A stretch of DNA of 64,000 nucleotides from Melioribacteraceae bacterium. Its GTDB lineage: Bacteria; Bacteroidota; Ignavibacteria; Ignavibacteriales; Melioribacteraceae. The stretch is from positions 167,707 through 231,706 of the forward strand of contig JALVFE010000032.1 in the NCBI GenBank assembly GCA_027030245.1, given 5' to 3'. A program made the translations under genes and the position numbers. Each line of letters opens with the position of its first letter. Position 1 is the first letter of the stretch. A model generated the notes under the pieces. It had not been told where the DNA came from and ran no database searches. It saw only the letters and a program-made list of their open reading frames with translations. Below are positions 46,001-54,700 of the stretch, piece by piece.

Positions 46001-46296
46001 CTTACAAAACCAAACCGAAATTTTATTTGACGGAAGACAGTTTTAATAAAGAAGATAATTGTTATTTGCTGAAAGGAAATAAACTTACTTACAAAAAAAA
46101 TAATAAAACGGAAACTTTAATTTTATCGGATTCCAAGTATATTTATGAGTCTGATTTTATTAAAGTAGAATTCGATAAAGATAATTATAATATAATTAAT
46201 TTTAAAAATAGTGATTCTAACCATAATTTGGATAAAGCAATGGAAATGATACTTCTTTATAAAAATTTAAAAGATAACGCTTTGTTCAACGGTTAA
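43042..46296 (+). CDS. ygfK: YgfK-like Fe-S/flavoprotein (putative selenate reductase subunit)
   Basis: 1084 residues. N-terminal half (about 1-430): TIM-barrel-like dihydropyrimidine/dihydroorotate dehydrogenase-type domain (PLGVAAGPHTQLAQN, STMHGCPPDEIE). Then an alpha-helical Fe-S section (CIHAPCIEACAISQDVPDYM, MVCDHLCQAKC). Next a GltD-type NAD(P)H/FAD module: VIGAGPSGLSAAYFL near 553 and LIIGGGNSAMDAA. The C-terminus has CLFCNDVCNICVSVCPN and CNECGNCYTFCP, ferredoxin-like clusters. In E. coli the homologue is in the ssnA-xdhD purine cluster. The electron donor role and selenium link are inferred from genome context in other bacteria. Confidence 0.9.
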   Translation: MSDKLYKISLTHLLQWILKEEKEGKIFGIYKEQFFEPLSDDPFRMYRYGQLLETPLGVAAGPHTQLAQNIITAWLTGSRYIELKTVQTLDELEVSKPCIEMEDEGYNCEWSQELKIRESFDEYLNAWILLHILRDKFGFSNEEEQGFIFNISVGYDLQGILKPNVQWFLDKMNNCEVELNQKLDEISRIYPRVKELRIPSKISDNVTLSTMHGCPPDEIESIATYLMKERKLNTAVKLNPTLLGPDKLRYILNEKLGYETVVPDEAFEHDLKFPDAVRIIKNLQKVAEENNVEFGLKLTNTLESKNNTKELPKNEEMVYMSGRALHPISINLAALLQNEFNGNLDISFSAGVDAFNISETVKCNLKPVTVCSDLLKPGGYTRTLQYLENLRKNFALAGVDSLEDFVIHGSGETGLREAALKNLNDYAERVLNEKRYAKKYFKYENIKTERELTPYDCIHAPCIEACAISQDVPDYMYYTSRGEFDKALQTILKANPLPNITGMVCDHLCQAKCTRINLDNPLLIREIKRFNAEKGDSLVKLESKESNGLSVAVIGAGPSGLSAAYFLILEGFDVTVFEEKQYAGGMVSGAIPVFRIDEERINDDIERLRELGVKFKFNQKIDNREFENIRAGYNYVFVGVGAKKGKKLKIKGEELPWVFDQLEFLAQTRTGEKIDLGEKVLIIGGGNSAMDAARTAKRITGDKGKVVVVYRRTKNEMPADKEEIEALIDEGIEIIELASPLELYEDNGKRYLKCIKMELRGVDDSGRPKPKAVDGSEFDLQTDTVITAIGQDIEIDFFPEEKISIDEITKETQIENVFAGGDLVRGADSLINAIADGKYAAGEIIKRAQKDFEFEPAPVEKEISMTEIQAKLAERKYGIELPVIPPEARLSFELVHPLMSEEDAIAEADRCLFCNDVCNICVSVCPNISNIGVDFEIEDVKVPILNNGKISGDKTFRISQKHQIINIGDFCNECGNCYTFCPTNGAPYKTKPKFYLTEDSFNKEDNCYLLKGNKLTYKKNNKTETLILSDSKYIYESDFIKVEFDKDNYNIINFKNSDSNHNLDKAMEMILLYKNLKDNALFNG

Positions 46297-46318
46297 TTTC
46301 TAAAGATCGGATATTGTT

Positions 46319-48883
46319 ATGAAATTCATATTAAACGGAACGGAAAAAAATTATTCGGGTGATCCCGATTTATCGCTATTAAAATATTTGCGTGAGATAG
46401 AAGGAATAACTTCCGTAAAAGACGGATGTTCCCCGCAAGCGGCTTGCGGTGCATGCACAGTGCAAGTTGACGACCGTGCCGTGCTTTCTTGTGTTACCCC
46501 GATGAAAAAAGTTGAAGGAAAAAGTGTTATTACTCCCGAAGGATTAAGCGAATATAAAAAACGTGTTTTCACCAATGCCTTTGTGGAAAAGAGCGGAGTG
46601 CAATGCGGTTTTTGTATTCCCGGAATTGTAATGCAAGCGAATGTGCTGATAGAAAAAAATCCGGAACCTACACGGGAAGAAATTGAAAGGGCTTTACAAC
46701 CGAATTTATGCAGATGCACGGGATATAAAAAAATTATTGAATCGATTACTTATGCGGCTGAAGCAGTTAAAGATTTGAATGAAATTCCAACGCCCAAACC
46801 CGATCCCGGAATTGGCGGGAAGCATCCGAAATATTCTGCTGACAAGCTTGTGCTTGGACAAAGTCCTTTTGTGGCAGACGTAAAGTTGAACGGAATGGTT
46901 TACGCTTCGTTAAAGTTCAGCGATCACCCGCGTGCGAAGGTTTTAAAAATCGATATCACGGATGCGGAAAAAACTGAAGGCGTAATAAAAGTAATTACCG
47001 CAAACGACATTCCCGGAGAAAGACATGTTGGATTAATAGTTAACGATTGGCCCGTAATGGTTAAGGAGGGTGAAGAAACTAGATACGTCGGAGATGTTTT
47101 GGCTTCGGTGGTTGCGGAAACGGAAGAAATAGCACGGGCGGCGGTAAACAAAATCAAAGTGGAATATGAAGTTTTGGACCCGTTGACCGATCCCTTCGAA
47201 GCATTGAAAGACGACGCTCCCAAAATTCATGAAAGCGGAAATTTACTTTCTACAACTTTTATTAAACGCGGCAACGTGGAAGAGGCATTTAAGAAGGCGA
47301 AATATGTATCGAAAGGATTTTATCAAACGCAAATGATAGAGCACGCTTACATGGAACCGGAAGCTTCCGTTGCAAGAGTTACGGGAGAAGGCGAAGTTGA
47401 GATTCTCTCGCAAGGGCAAGGGGTTTACGAAGATCAACGTCAGATTGCATCCGTCCTTGGATTGCCGCGTGAAAAAGTTAGGGTTATTCTTGTTCCAAAC
47501 GGCGGCGGCTTCGGAGGTAAAGAGGATTTGTCCGTGCAACACCATGCGGCGCTGTGCAGTTATTTGACTAAACTTCCGGTAAAAATTGTTTTAACCAGAG
47601 ACGAATCGATTTTAATGCATCCGAAAAGGCATCCGCTGTATATGAATTATGAAGTTGCGTGTGATGAAAGAGGAATGTTAACCGGAATTAAAGCCGATAT
47701 CGTTGGAGATACAGGCGCTTATGCTTCCGTTGGAATGAAAGTATTGGAACGTGCCGCCGGTCATGCAACCGGTGCTTATAATATCCCAAATGCATTGATT
47801 GAAAGTAAAGCGGTCTATACGAATAATCTTCCTTGCGGCGCTATGCGCGGTTTCGGGGTTAATCAAGTTACGTTTGCAATTGAGCAATGTATAGACGATT
47901 TATGCGAGCAAGGCGGATTCGACAGATGGGAATTCAGATATAATAACGCTGTTAAAAACGGAGACATGGTATCGACCGGACAAATTATACGGGGCGGCGC
48001 GGGCGTTCGCGAAACTTTGCTTAAAGTAAAAGATGTTTTCCAAAAAGCAAAGTATGCCGGTATTGCTTGCGGAATTAAAAACACAGGCATCGGAAACGGA
48101 ATGCCGGATGAAGGAAAGGTTAAAATTCAAATTGTTTCCGGTGACAAGGTTGTTTTGCATCACGGTTGGACGGAAATGGGACAAGGCGTAAATACGGTTG
48201 CGGTGCAATTTCTTTCCGCCGAAACCGGAATCGATCCCGGCATTATAGAAGTTGTTGTGGATACCAAATACGGCGCCACTGCCGGAATGACAACGGCTTC
48301 GCGTGCGACTTCCATCGTTGGAAATGCAATAATTAACGCAGCAAAAGAGTTGAAGGAAGATTTAAATAAACACAGTTTGGACGAGCTTTCCGGAAAAATT
48401 TACGAAGGCGAATGGGTATGCGATTGGACGACTAAACCCGGCGCCGAAGTGGATGAGGTGATTACGCATTACTCATACAGTTATGCAACCCAAGTTGTTA
48501 CGCTCGATGATGACGGAAATATAGATACCGTTTATGCGGCTCACGACGCCGGAAAAATTGTTAACCGTAATTTATTCGAAGGGCAAATCGAAGGCTCGAT
48601 ACACATGGGCTTGGGATATGCGCTATCGGAAGAAATTGAAATGGAGAGCGGACGTCCTAAATCTACGCGACTAAGAAAAATGGGCGTGTTAAGAGCAAAG
48701 GAAACACCTGAAATTAAAGTGATCGGTGTGGAAGTGGAAGATCCGCACGGACCTTACGGAGCGAAGGGCGTTGGCGAAATCGGTTTGGTGCCTACTGCGG
48801 CAGCTGTTGCCAATGCTTTCTATCAATATGATAAAACCCGTTACTATAAATTGCCGATAAAGACCAGAAAGAAGCATAAATGA
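46319..48883 (+). CDS. xdhD: Fused XdhD-type (selenium-dependent class) molybdenum hydroxylase
   Basis: 854 residues, lacking an FAD domain: a [2Fe-2S] N-terminus (CSPQAACGACTVQVDD, then QCGFCIPGIVMQ and CRCTGYKK) is joined directly to the molybdopterin part (GGGFGGKEDLSVQHHAALC, AMRGFGVNQV, EMGQGVNTVAVQF). The catalytic Glu is Glu820 in GVGEIGLVPT. This fusion matches E. coli XdhD and the selenium-dependent hydroxylases, which depend on YgfK-like and XdhC-like partners. Substrate could be a purine or N-heterocycle. Labile Se cannot be read from DNA. Confidence 0.9.
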   Translation: MKFILNGTEKNYSGDPDLSLLKYLREIEGITSVKDGCSPQAACGACTVQVDDRAVLSCVTPMKKVEGKSVITPEGLSEYKKRVFTNAFVEKSGVQCGFCIPGIVMQANVLIEKNPEPTREEIERALQPNLCRCTGYKKIIESITYAAEAVKDLNEIPTPKPDPGIGGKHPKYSADKLVLGQSPFVADVKLNGMVYASLKFSDHPRAKVLKIDITDAEKTEGVIKVITANDIPGERHVGLIVNDWPVMVKEGEETRYVGDVLASVVAETEEIARAAVNKIKVEYEVLDPLTDPFEALKDDAPKIHESGNLLSTTFIKRGNVEEAFKKAKYVSKGFYQTQMIEHAYMEPEASVARVTGEGEVEILSQGQGVYEDQRQIASVLGLPREKVRVILVPNGGGFGGKEDLSVQHHAALCSYLTKLPVKIVLTRDESILMHPKRHPLYMNYEVACDERGMLTGIKADIVGDTGAYASVGMKVLERAAGHATGAYNIPNALIESKAVYTNNLPCGAMRGFGVNQVTFAIEQCIDDLCEQGGFDRWEFRYNNAVKNGDMVSTGQIIRGGAGVRETLLKVKDVFQKAKYAGIACGIKNTGIGNGMPDEGKVKIQIVSGDKVVLHHGWTEMGQGVNTVAVQFLSAETGIDPGIIEVVVDTKYGATAGMTTASRATSIVGNAIINAAKELKEDLNKHSLDELSGKIYEGEWVCDWTTKPGAEVDEVITHYSYSYATQVVTLDDDGNIDTVYAAHDAGKIVNRNLFEGQIEGSIHMGLGYALSEEIEMESGRPKSTRLRKMGVLRAKETPEIKVIGVEVEDPHGPYGAKGVGEIGLVPTAAAVANAFYQYDKTRYYKLPIKTRKKHK

Positions 48884-48917
48884 TCGGTATATTTCACTTA
48901 GTGTTGAAAATTTCTAT

Positions 48918-48955
48918 TGAGTAAATTTACTCAGAGCATTGAGTAAAATTACTCA
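48918..48955. promoter_or_regulatory. Two tandem operators upstream of adenine deaminase
   Basis: TGAGTAAATTTACTCA at 48918-48933 is perfectly palindromic; TGAGTAAAATTACTCA at 48940-48955 differs at one base. Centres are 22 bases apart, about two helical turns, so dimers would bind the same face. The sites lie 45-80 bases before the ATG. No regulator gene is adjacent. Confidence 0.65.
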
Positions 48956-48999
48956 GTATTTAATTAATAGTTACTTTTATAAACAAATTCGTAGAGCGT

Positions 49000-50004
49000 A
49001 TGGAAATAAAAAATTATATTCGACAAATCCCTAAAGCGGAACTTCATTTACATATAGAAGGAACTTTTGAACCTGAGTTAATGTTCGAAATTGCCGGAAG
49101 GAACGGTGTTAAATTAAAATATGATTCCGTTGAAGAATTAAAGACAGCGTATAAGTTTAACAACCTTCAAGATTTTCTTGATATTTATTACGCCGGTACA
49201 AGTTCTTTACAAAAGAAAAAAGATTTTTACGATTTAACCTGGGCATATCTGGAAAAAGCCAACGAACAAAACATAGTCCACACGGAAATAATGTTCGATC
49301 CCCAAGCGCATACAAGCAGGGGAATTTCTTTCTCGACAATCATCGAGGGTATTCACGAAGCTTTGGAAGACGCAAAGGAAAAATTCGGAGTAACTTCTAA
49401 ATTAATAATGAGTTTCTTGCGTCACCTTGATGAAAAATCAGCGTTCGAAACTTTGGAAATGTCGAAAGATTATAAACAATGGATTACTGCGGTAGGGTTG
49501 GATTCTTCGGAAGTCGGGCATCCGCCGTCAAAATTCAAGAATGTATTCGAAAAAGCAAAGGAAGAAGGATTCCGCGTGGTTGCGCATGCGGGAGAAGAAG
49601 GTCCGCCCGAATATGTTTGGGAAGCGGTGAATTTGTTGGAAGTCGATCGTATCGATCACGGTAACCGTTCGCTGGAAGACGATAAACTTGTTGAAACTTT
49701 GGTGGAAAAGAAAATCCCGCTTACCGTTTGTCCGCTTTCGAATGTAAAACTGCGGAACGTTGACAAAATTGAAAATCACCCGATAAAAACAATGCTGAAC
49801 AAAGGTTTGTTTGCTACCGTAAATTCGGATGATCCGGCATATTTCGGAGGATACGTTAACGAAAACTATATTGCCGTTACCGATGCGCTTAACCTTTCAG
49901 GAAATGATATTTTTACGTTAGCGAAAAATTCGATTGAAGCAAGTTTTCTGGAAGAGGAAAGAAAGCAAGAAATATTGCGTGATTTAAATGATTTTCGAAG
50001 CTAA
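49000..50004 (+). CDS. Adenine deaminase of the adenosine-deaminase fold (ADE/Aah1 type)
   Basis: 334 residues. Zinc ligands and catalytic residues: His16 and His18 in ELHLHIEGT, His196 and Glu199 in VAHAGEE, His220 in RIDHGNRS, Asp277 in VNSDDPAYFGG. CPLSNVKL at 244-251 and DDPAYFGGY are characteristic of the adenine-deaminase subgroup rather than true adenosine deaminases. It would convert adenine to hypoxanthine, the substrate for the hydroxylases upstream, which fits the cluster. Expression appears to be separately controlled by the tandem operator just upstream. Confidence 0.85.
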   Translation: MEIKNYIRQIPKAELHLHIEGTFEPELMFEIAGRNGVKLKYDSVEELKTAYKFNNLQDFLDIYYAGTSSLQKKKDFYDLTWAYLEKANEQNIVHTEIMFDPQAHTSRGISFSTIIEGIHEALEDAKEKFGVTSKLIMSFLRHLDEKSAFETLEMSKDYKQWITAVGLDSSEVGHPPSKFKNVFEKAKEEGFRVVAHAGEEGPPEYVWEAVNLLEVDRIDHGNRSLEDDKLVETLVEKKIPLTVCPLSNVKLRNVDKIENHPIKTMLNKGLFATVNSDDPAYFGGYVNENYIAVTDALNLSGNDIFTLAKNSIEASFLEEERKQEILRDLNDFRS

Positions 50005-50058
50005 ACCATTAAATATCTTAAATACATAAATTATAAATTAATAACAAAGGAGGGCTTT

Positions 50059-50481
50059 ATGCCTACTAATTATGCAAAAGCAAAATGGAGCGGTACCTTG
50101 AAAGAAGGTGAAGGGAAAATGAGCTTCACCGGTTTCGACGGACCGTTTAATTATAAATCGAGATTCGAAGACGGAACTGAAACCAATCCCGAAGAATTGA
50201 TCGGCGCAGCACATGCCGGTTGCTATTCGATGTTTTTATCGGCTCTATTGTCGAAAGAGGGATTTACCGATATTTTGGTCGAAACGCAAGCCACTGTTGT
50301 TTTGGGTCAGGATGACGGGCCGAAAGTAACTTCGATTACATTGGATTGCGAAGCAAAAGTTCCGGGCTTGGATGAACAAAAATTCCAAGAACTTGCCACC
50401 GCCGCAAAAGAAAAATGTCCGATTTCCCGCTTACTTGCCTGCGGTACGGATGTATCGTTAAACGCAAAGCTGGTTTCGTAA
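50059..50481 (+). CDS. OsmC/Ohr-family peroxiredoxin
   Basis: 140 residues. Two redox cysteines are in HAGCYSMFLSALLS (near 54) and EKCPISRLLACGTDVSLNAKL (near 118), matching OsmC. Such enzymes reduce organic hydroperoxides with a dithiol donor. A textbook ribosome binding site AAAGGAGG precedes the ATG. It follows adenine deaminase by 54 bases and is closed by its own terminator hairpin. Confidence 0.9.
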   Translation: MPTNYAKAKWSGTLKEGEGKMSFTGFDGPFNYKSRFEDGTETNPEELIGAAHAGCYSMFLSALLSKEGFTDILVETQATVVLGQDDGPKVTSITLDCEAKVPGLDEQKFQELATAAKEKCPISRLLACGTDVSLNAKLVS

Positions 50482-50512
50482 ATATATGTCCGAATTAAAA
50501 TAAAATATTGCA

Positions 50513-50542
50513 GGGGACGAAAATCTTCGTCCCCTTCGTTTT
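50513..50542 (+). terminator. Terminator hairpin after the OsmC gene
   Basis: GGGGACGAA, loop AATC, TTCGTCCCC, then TTCGTTTTT. Confidence 0.7.
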
Positions 50543-50798
50543 TCCTTGTTGGAGAGGACCATTCCTCTCCAAGAGTTACCTGCTGTAGGATTCATATTTA
50601 TCTGGAGAAGTTAAATATTTAATTTCTCTGCCGTCGAGGCCTATGCCTCGACGTGTTTAACGTTATGAATTATTCCCCCCGTGGAAAAGACCATCCCTTT
50701 CCACTTGTTATCGACTGTAAAATCTGTATCTCGCCGGAAAAAGTTAAAGATTTAATTATAACCTAACAATGCCAGGATGTGAACCTGGGCAACAACAG

Positions 50799-50950
50799 GA
50801 ATTTACTAAAAAAATCCAAACCCCTCCAAACCTCCCCTTTCCCGCCTCGGCGGGCAAGCCCAAAGGGGAGGAGCTAAACTCCCTCCCTTTTGCAAAGGGA
50901 GGGAAGGGGTGGGTTTGAAAATGTCATTATCGAACTATCATATTCTGTTT
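50799..50950. repeat. C+T-rich repeat with a long G-run hairpin, copy 1
   Basis: AATCCAAACCCCTCC leads to CTCCCTCCCTTT-TGC-AAAGGGAGGGA, a 12-base stem, and ends GGGTTTGAAAAT. Copy 2 is at 61262-61391. A partial copy at 63973-64000 is cut by the window edge. Confidence 0.75.
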
Positions 50951-51350
50951 TTATTCAACGATATAAAGAACCATTTCTCTCCACATAACTATATTATTAA
51001 TTACACTTGTAATATTCGGTATATAAAATCTTAATAATGATCTTGCTCTTAATCTTGAGCACATGTTTGAAAGACGAGATTAAGATTATGATTAAGAGTA
51101 AGAAACTATATTTCCCTTGATGGAAAGGACCACTCCTTTCCACATGTTACAAGATCTGTAACTTACCGGAAAAAGTTAAAGATTTAATTACGCTCCCATA
51201 TTGCCGAGGTGTTGACTGCAAAAACAGTGGATAGTATTTCCGGGATAAAGCGTGCCATGTCCCTACAGCTCTTGCAAAGAAAATGGTTCTGCTGTAATAG
51301 GAAATAGTAATGAAATAGAGTAGTATATTCAGCTTTTCAACACACGACAA

Positions 51351-51560
51351 CCCCACGGATTTATCCGTGGGATAAGCAATAACTCCGTGAGCTAATGAAT
51401 AAGCATAAAAAGATAAACCGGAACCGTTTCAACGGTTTTTATAACGAAAAAAATGTCGCATTCGGTTACTAAAATATGGTATTAGCCGCGGAAACCGATG
51501 AATCGGTTTTTTTCTTTGATGTTTGCATTTCTTAGCCCGCGACTGAAGTCGCGGGGTTCA
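51351..51560. repeat. Five-hairpin composite repeat, inverted relative to 3771-3952
   Basis: CCCACGGAT/ATCCGTGGG (51352-51371), AACCG/CGGTT around TTTCAA (51422-51437), AAACCGAT/ATCGGTTT (51492-51509) and CCCGCGACT/AGTCGCGGG (51536-51555). The order and orientation are the reverse of the copy at 3.8 kb. Confidence 0.75.
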
Positions 51561-51722
51561 ATATTCAATAAGAAAAAGTTAAAGATTTAATTACGCTCCC
51601 ATACTGCAGAGATGTGGACGTTAGCATCAGCGAAATTTTTAATTTCCGATTAGCATTGCAATTCGGGTTACATATAAATATTTTTGATGACAACATAACC
51701 GTCAAAAATTTTAGGATACATC

Positions 51723-54700
51723 ATGAAAAAATTTATTACCCTTCTAATTATTTTACTTTTGGCTAGCACTTTTTCATCAAGCGCAAAAGATAAAAAAGCT
51801 GCTTCCGATTCTCTAAAAAATGTGGATTTAAGCGGACTAAAATTCCGTGGTATCGGTCCGGCAATAACCGGCGGAAGAATTGTTGCGATTGCCGTAAACC
51901 CCAAAAATCACAGCGAATATTACGTTGCCGCGGGTCACGGTTCCCTTTGGAAAACCACGAATAACGGAATTACTTTTACGCCGGTTTTCGATCATGAAAA
52001 TTCTTATGCAATTGGCTCTGTGGCTGTCGATCCTTCAAATCCCAATATTGTTTGGGTCGGAACCGGTGAAAACAATAACCAGAACAATGTGATTTACGGA
52101 GACGGAATTTACAAAAGCGAAGACGGCGGGAAAAGCTGGAAAAATATGGGACTTAAAAATTCGGCTCATATCGGAGGTATTATTGTCGATCCACAAAACT
52201 CTAATATAGTTTATGCCGCGGCTTACGGCTCTTTGAGAAATAAGGGAGGCGACCGGGGAGTTTTCAAAACCACCGACGGCGGGAAGACATGGAAAAACGT
52301 TTTGCACATCAGCGATTACACAGGCGTTTACGAAATTCACATGGATCCGCGATATTCAAATATACTCTATGCTGTCGCGCATCAAAGAATGAGAAAATTA
52401 TATACCGGTGTTTACGGCGGACCGGAAAGCGGAATTTACAGAAGTCTTGATTCCGGCAAAACCTGGGAGAAAATGAAATCCGGTTTACCAAGTGAAGCCG
52501 TAGGTAGAATCGGTCTTGCCATTTCTCCGGCAAACCCCGATGTTCTCTACGCAATTGTGGAAGCAACAAAGAAAGATAAGGGCGTTTACAAAAGCGTGGA
52601 TCGCGGTGTCAGTTGGACAAAGCAAAGCAGTTACATTTCTTCCTATCCGTTTTATTTCCAAAAATTGTTTTGTGATCCTGCCGATGTTAACACTGTTTAC
52701 AGCATGGATGTGTTTTTGCAAGTAAGTAAAGACGGCGGAAAAACATGGAAAAATCTTGGGGAGAAACACAAACACGTCGATAATCATTATTTGTGGATTG
52801 ATCCCGATAATAACAAACACATGCTTGCCGGATGCGACGGCGGATTGTACGAAACTTACGATCAAGGGAAAAACTGGGATTTTAAAAACAATATACCTAT
52901 TGCCGAAATTTATAAAGTTACGGTTGATAACTCCCAACCGTTTTATTATGTATACGCCGGAACCCAAGACAACAACAGTTTCGGAGGTCCTTCAAGAACA
53001 ATAAGTTCCGGTGGAATTACTAATCAAGATTGGTTTTTTACGTGGAGCGGCGACGGATTTGAAACGCAAGTCGATTGGAAAAATCCCGAAATAATATTTG
53101 CACAATCGCAATACGGCGGACTCGCACGGTTCAACAGAAAAACAATGGAAAAATTTTACATCCGCCCGATTGACTTTGGTGAATACGGATACCGCTTCGA
53201 TTGGGATTCGCCTTTGCTGATCTCACAATTCGATAATAAACGATTGTATTTCGGCGCCAATGTGTTATTGCGGACGGACGATCAGGGAAACTCATGGAAG
53301 GAAATTAGTCCCGATTTAACCCGCGGAGTTCCTAAGGAAATGCAAAAATTGATGGGCAGAAGCTGGAGCATAGACGAGCTCGTTAGAAAAGGTTCTATGG
53401 CGCAACTATCTACAATAGCGGAATCACCGCTTGACGAAAACGTTTTGTATACCGGTTCGGGCGACGGTTTGATTCATTACACAAAGGACGGCGGAAAGAC
53501 TTGGAAGAAAGCAAAGAAAATTCCGGGTCTTCCGAAGTATGCGCGAATACACCAAATTATTGCATCCCGTTTCGATAAACAGACCGCTTATGCTGCCTGC
53601 CATAATTTTGTTGGGGGTGATTACAAACCATATCTTTACAAAACCACAAACGGCGGACGTACTTGGTTTTCCATTAACGGAAACTTACCTGAAAAAGGAA
53701 GTACATACACAATTGCTGAAGACCATGAAAAACCGGATTTGCTTTTTGTCGGCACTCAGTTTGGAGTTTACTTTACAGTTGACGGTGGTAAAGAATGGAT
53801 TAAATTGAAAAACGGAATTCCAAACGCTTCCGTGATGGATTTGGAAATTCAACGAAGGGAAAACGATTTGGTCGTTTCAACGTTCGGCCGCGGTATTTAT
53901 ATTCTGGACGATTATTCGCCATTGCGGTACTTATCGGAAGACCTTTTGAAGAAAGATGCGTTTATTTTTCCGGTTAAGGATGCATTGATGTTTATCGAAT
54001 CGACGCCGTTCGGATTCGGCGGTACGGGTTTTATGGGCGCAAGTTTTTTCTCGGCTCCGAACCCTAAAGTTGGTGCGGTGTTTACATATTATCTTAAAGA
54101 CGAATTGAAAACACTTAAGGAAAAGCGGAGGGAAAAGGAAAAAGAAAAACAAAAGAAAGGAGAAGATATAAAGTATCCTTCATACGATGAATTGAAAAAA
54201 GAAATGGAAGAACCCGAACCGTTTGTTCTTTTTACGGTTTCGGATAGCGAGGGAAATACCATAAGAAAGCTGAAAACAAAAGCCCAAAAAGGAATTAACA
54301 GAATCGTTTGGGATTTCCGCTACGATAAATTTACGCCTGTTGAACTGAACGAGAAAAAGTCTGATGTGCCTTGGGATGAACCCGATCAAGGATATATGGT
54401 TGTCCCGGGTTCGTATTTCGTGTCGATGAGTAAATTTGAAAACGGGAAGTTCACGGAGTTGGTTCCTCCTCAAAAATTCGTTTGCAAATTACTTTACGAA
54501 GATAAATTATCTAAGAAAGATAAAACCGAATTAAAAAACTTTAATAGAAAAGTGGCTAAACTTACCGTTTCGGTAACCGGCGCCGATGAATACAGAAAAG
54601 AACTTGAGAGAAAAATCTCTTATCTAAAAAAAGCCGTGTTGGTTGCTGCGGATGTTCCGGTGGTAACATTGAACGATTTGATTAAAGTCGAGCTTAAATT

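Larger units (their letters stand above)
50543..51722. repeat. Dense mosaic of hairpin repeats, 1.2 kb without a gene
   Basis: No gene. In order: a GGAGAGGA hairpin (50549-50572), GTCGAGGC/GCCTCGAC (50633-50652), GTGGAAAAGA type (50681-50704), a TGCC...GGCA type near 50771, the C+T-rich element (50799-50950), a GATTAAGAGTAAG low-complexity stretch (51030-51110), GGAAAGGA type (51120-51143), and the inverted five-hairpin composite (51351-51560). The joining text TTAAAGATTTAATTA recurs. The layout is the same as at 56.5 and 60.8 kb. Confidence 0.75.

Noticed and set aside
43169..48208. Several antisense frames of 75-160 codons inside ygfK and xdhD
   Set aside because: They lie opposite strongly conserved coding sequence; no motif or start signal supports them.
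50543..51722. CRISPR array
   Set aside because: Repeats are palindromes of different sequence with irregular spacing and no Cas gene is present.
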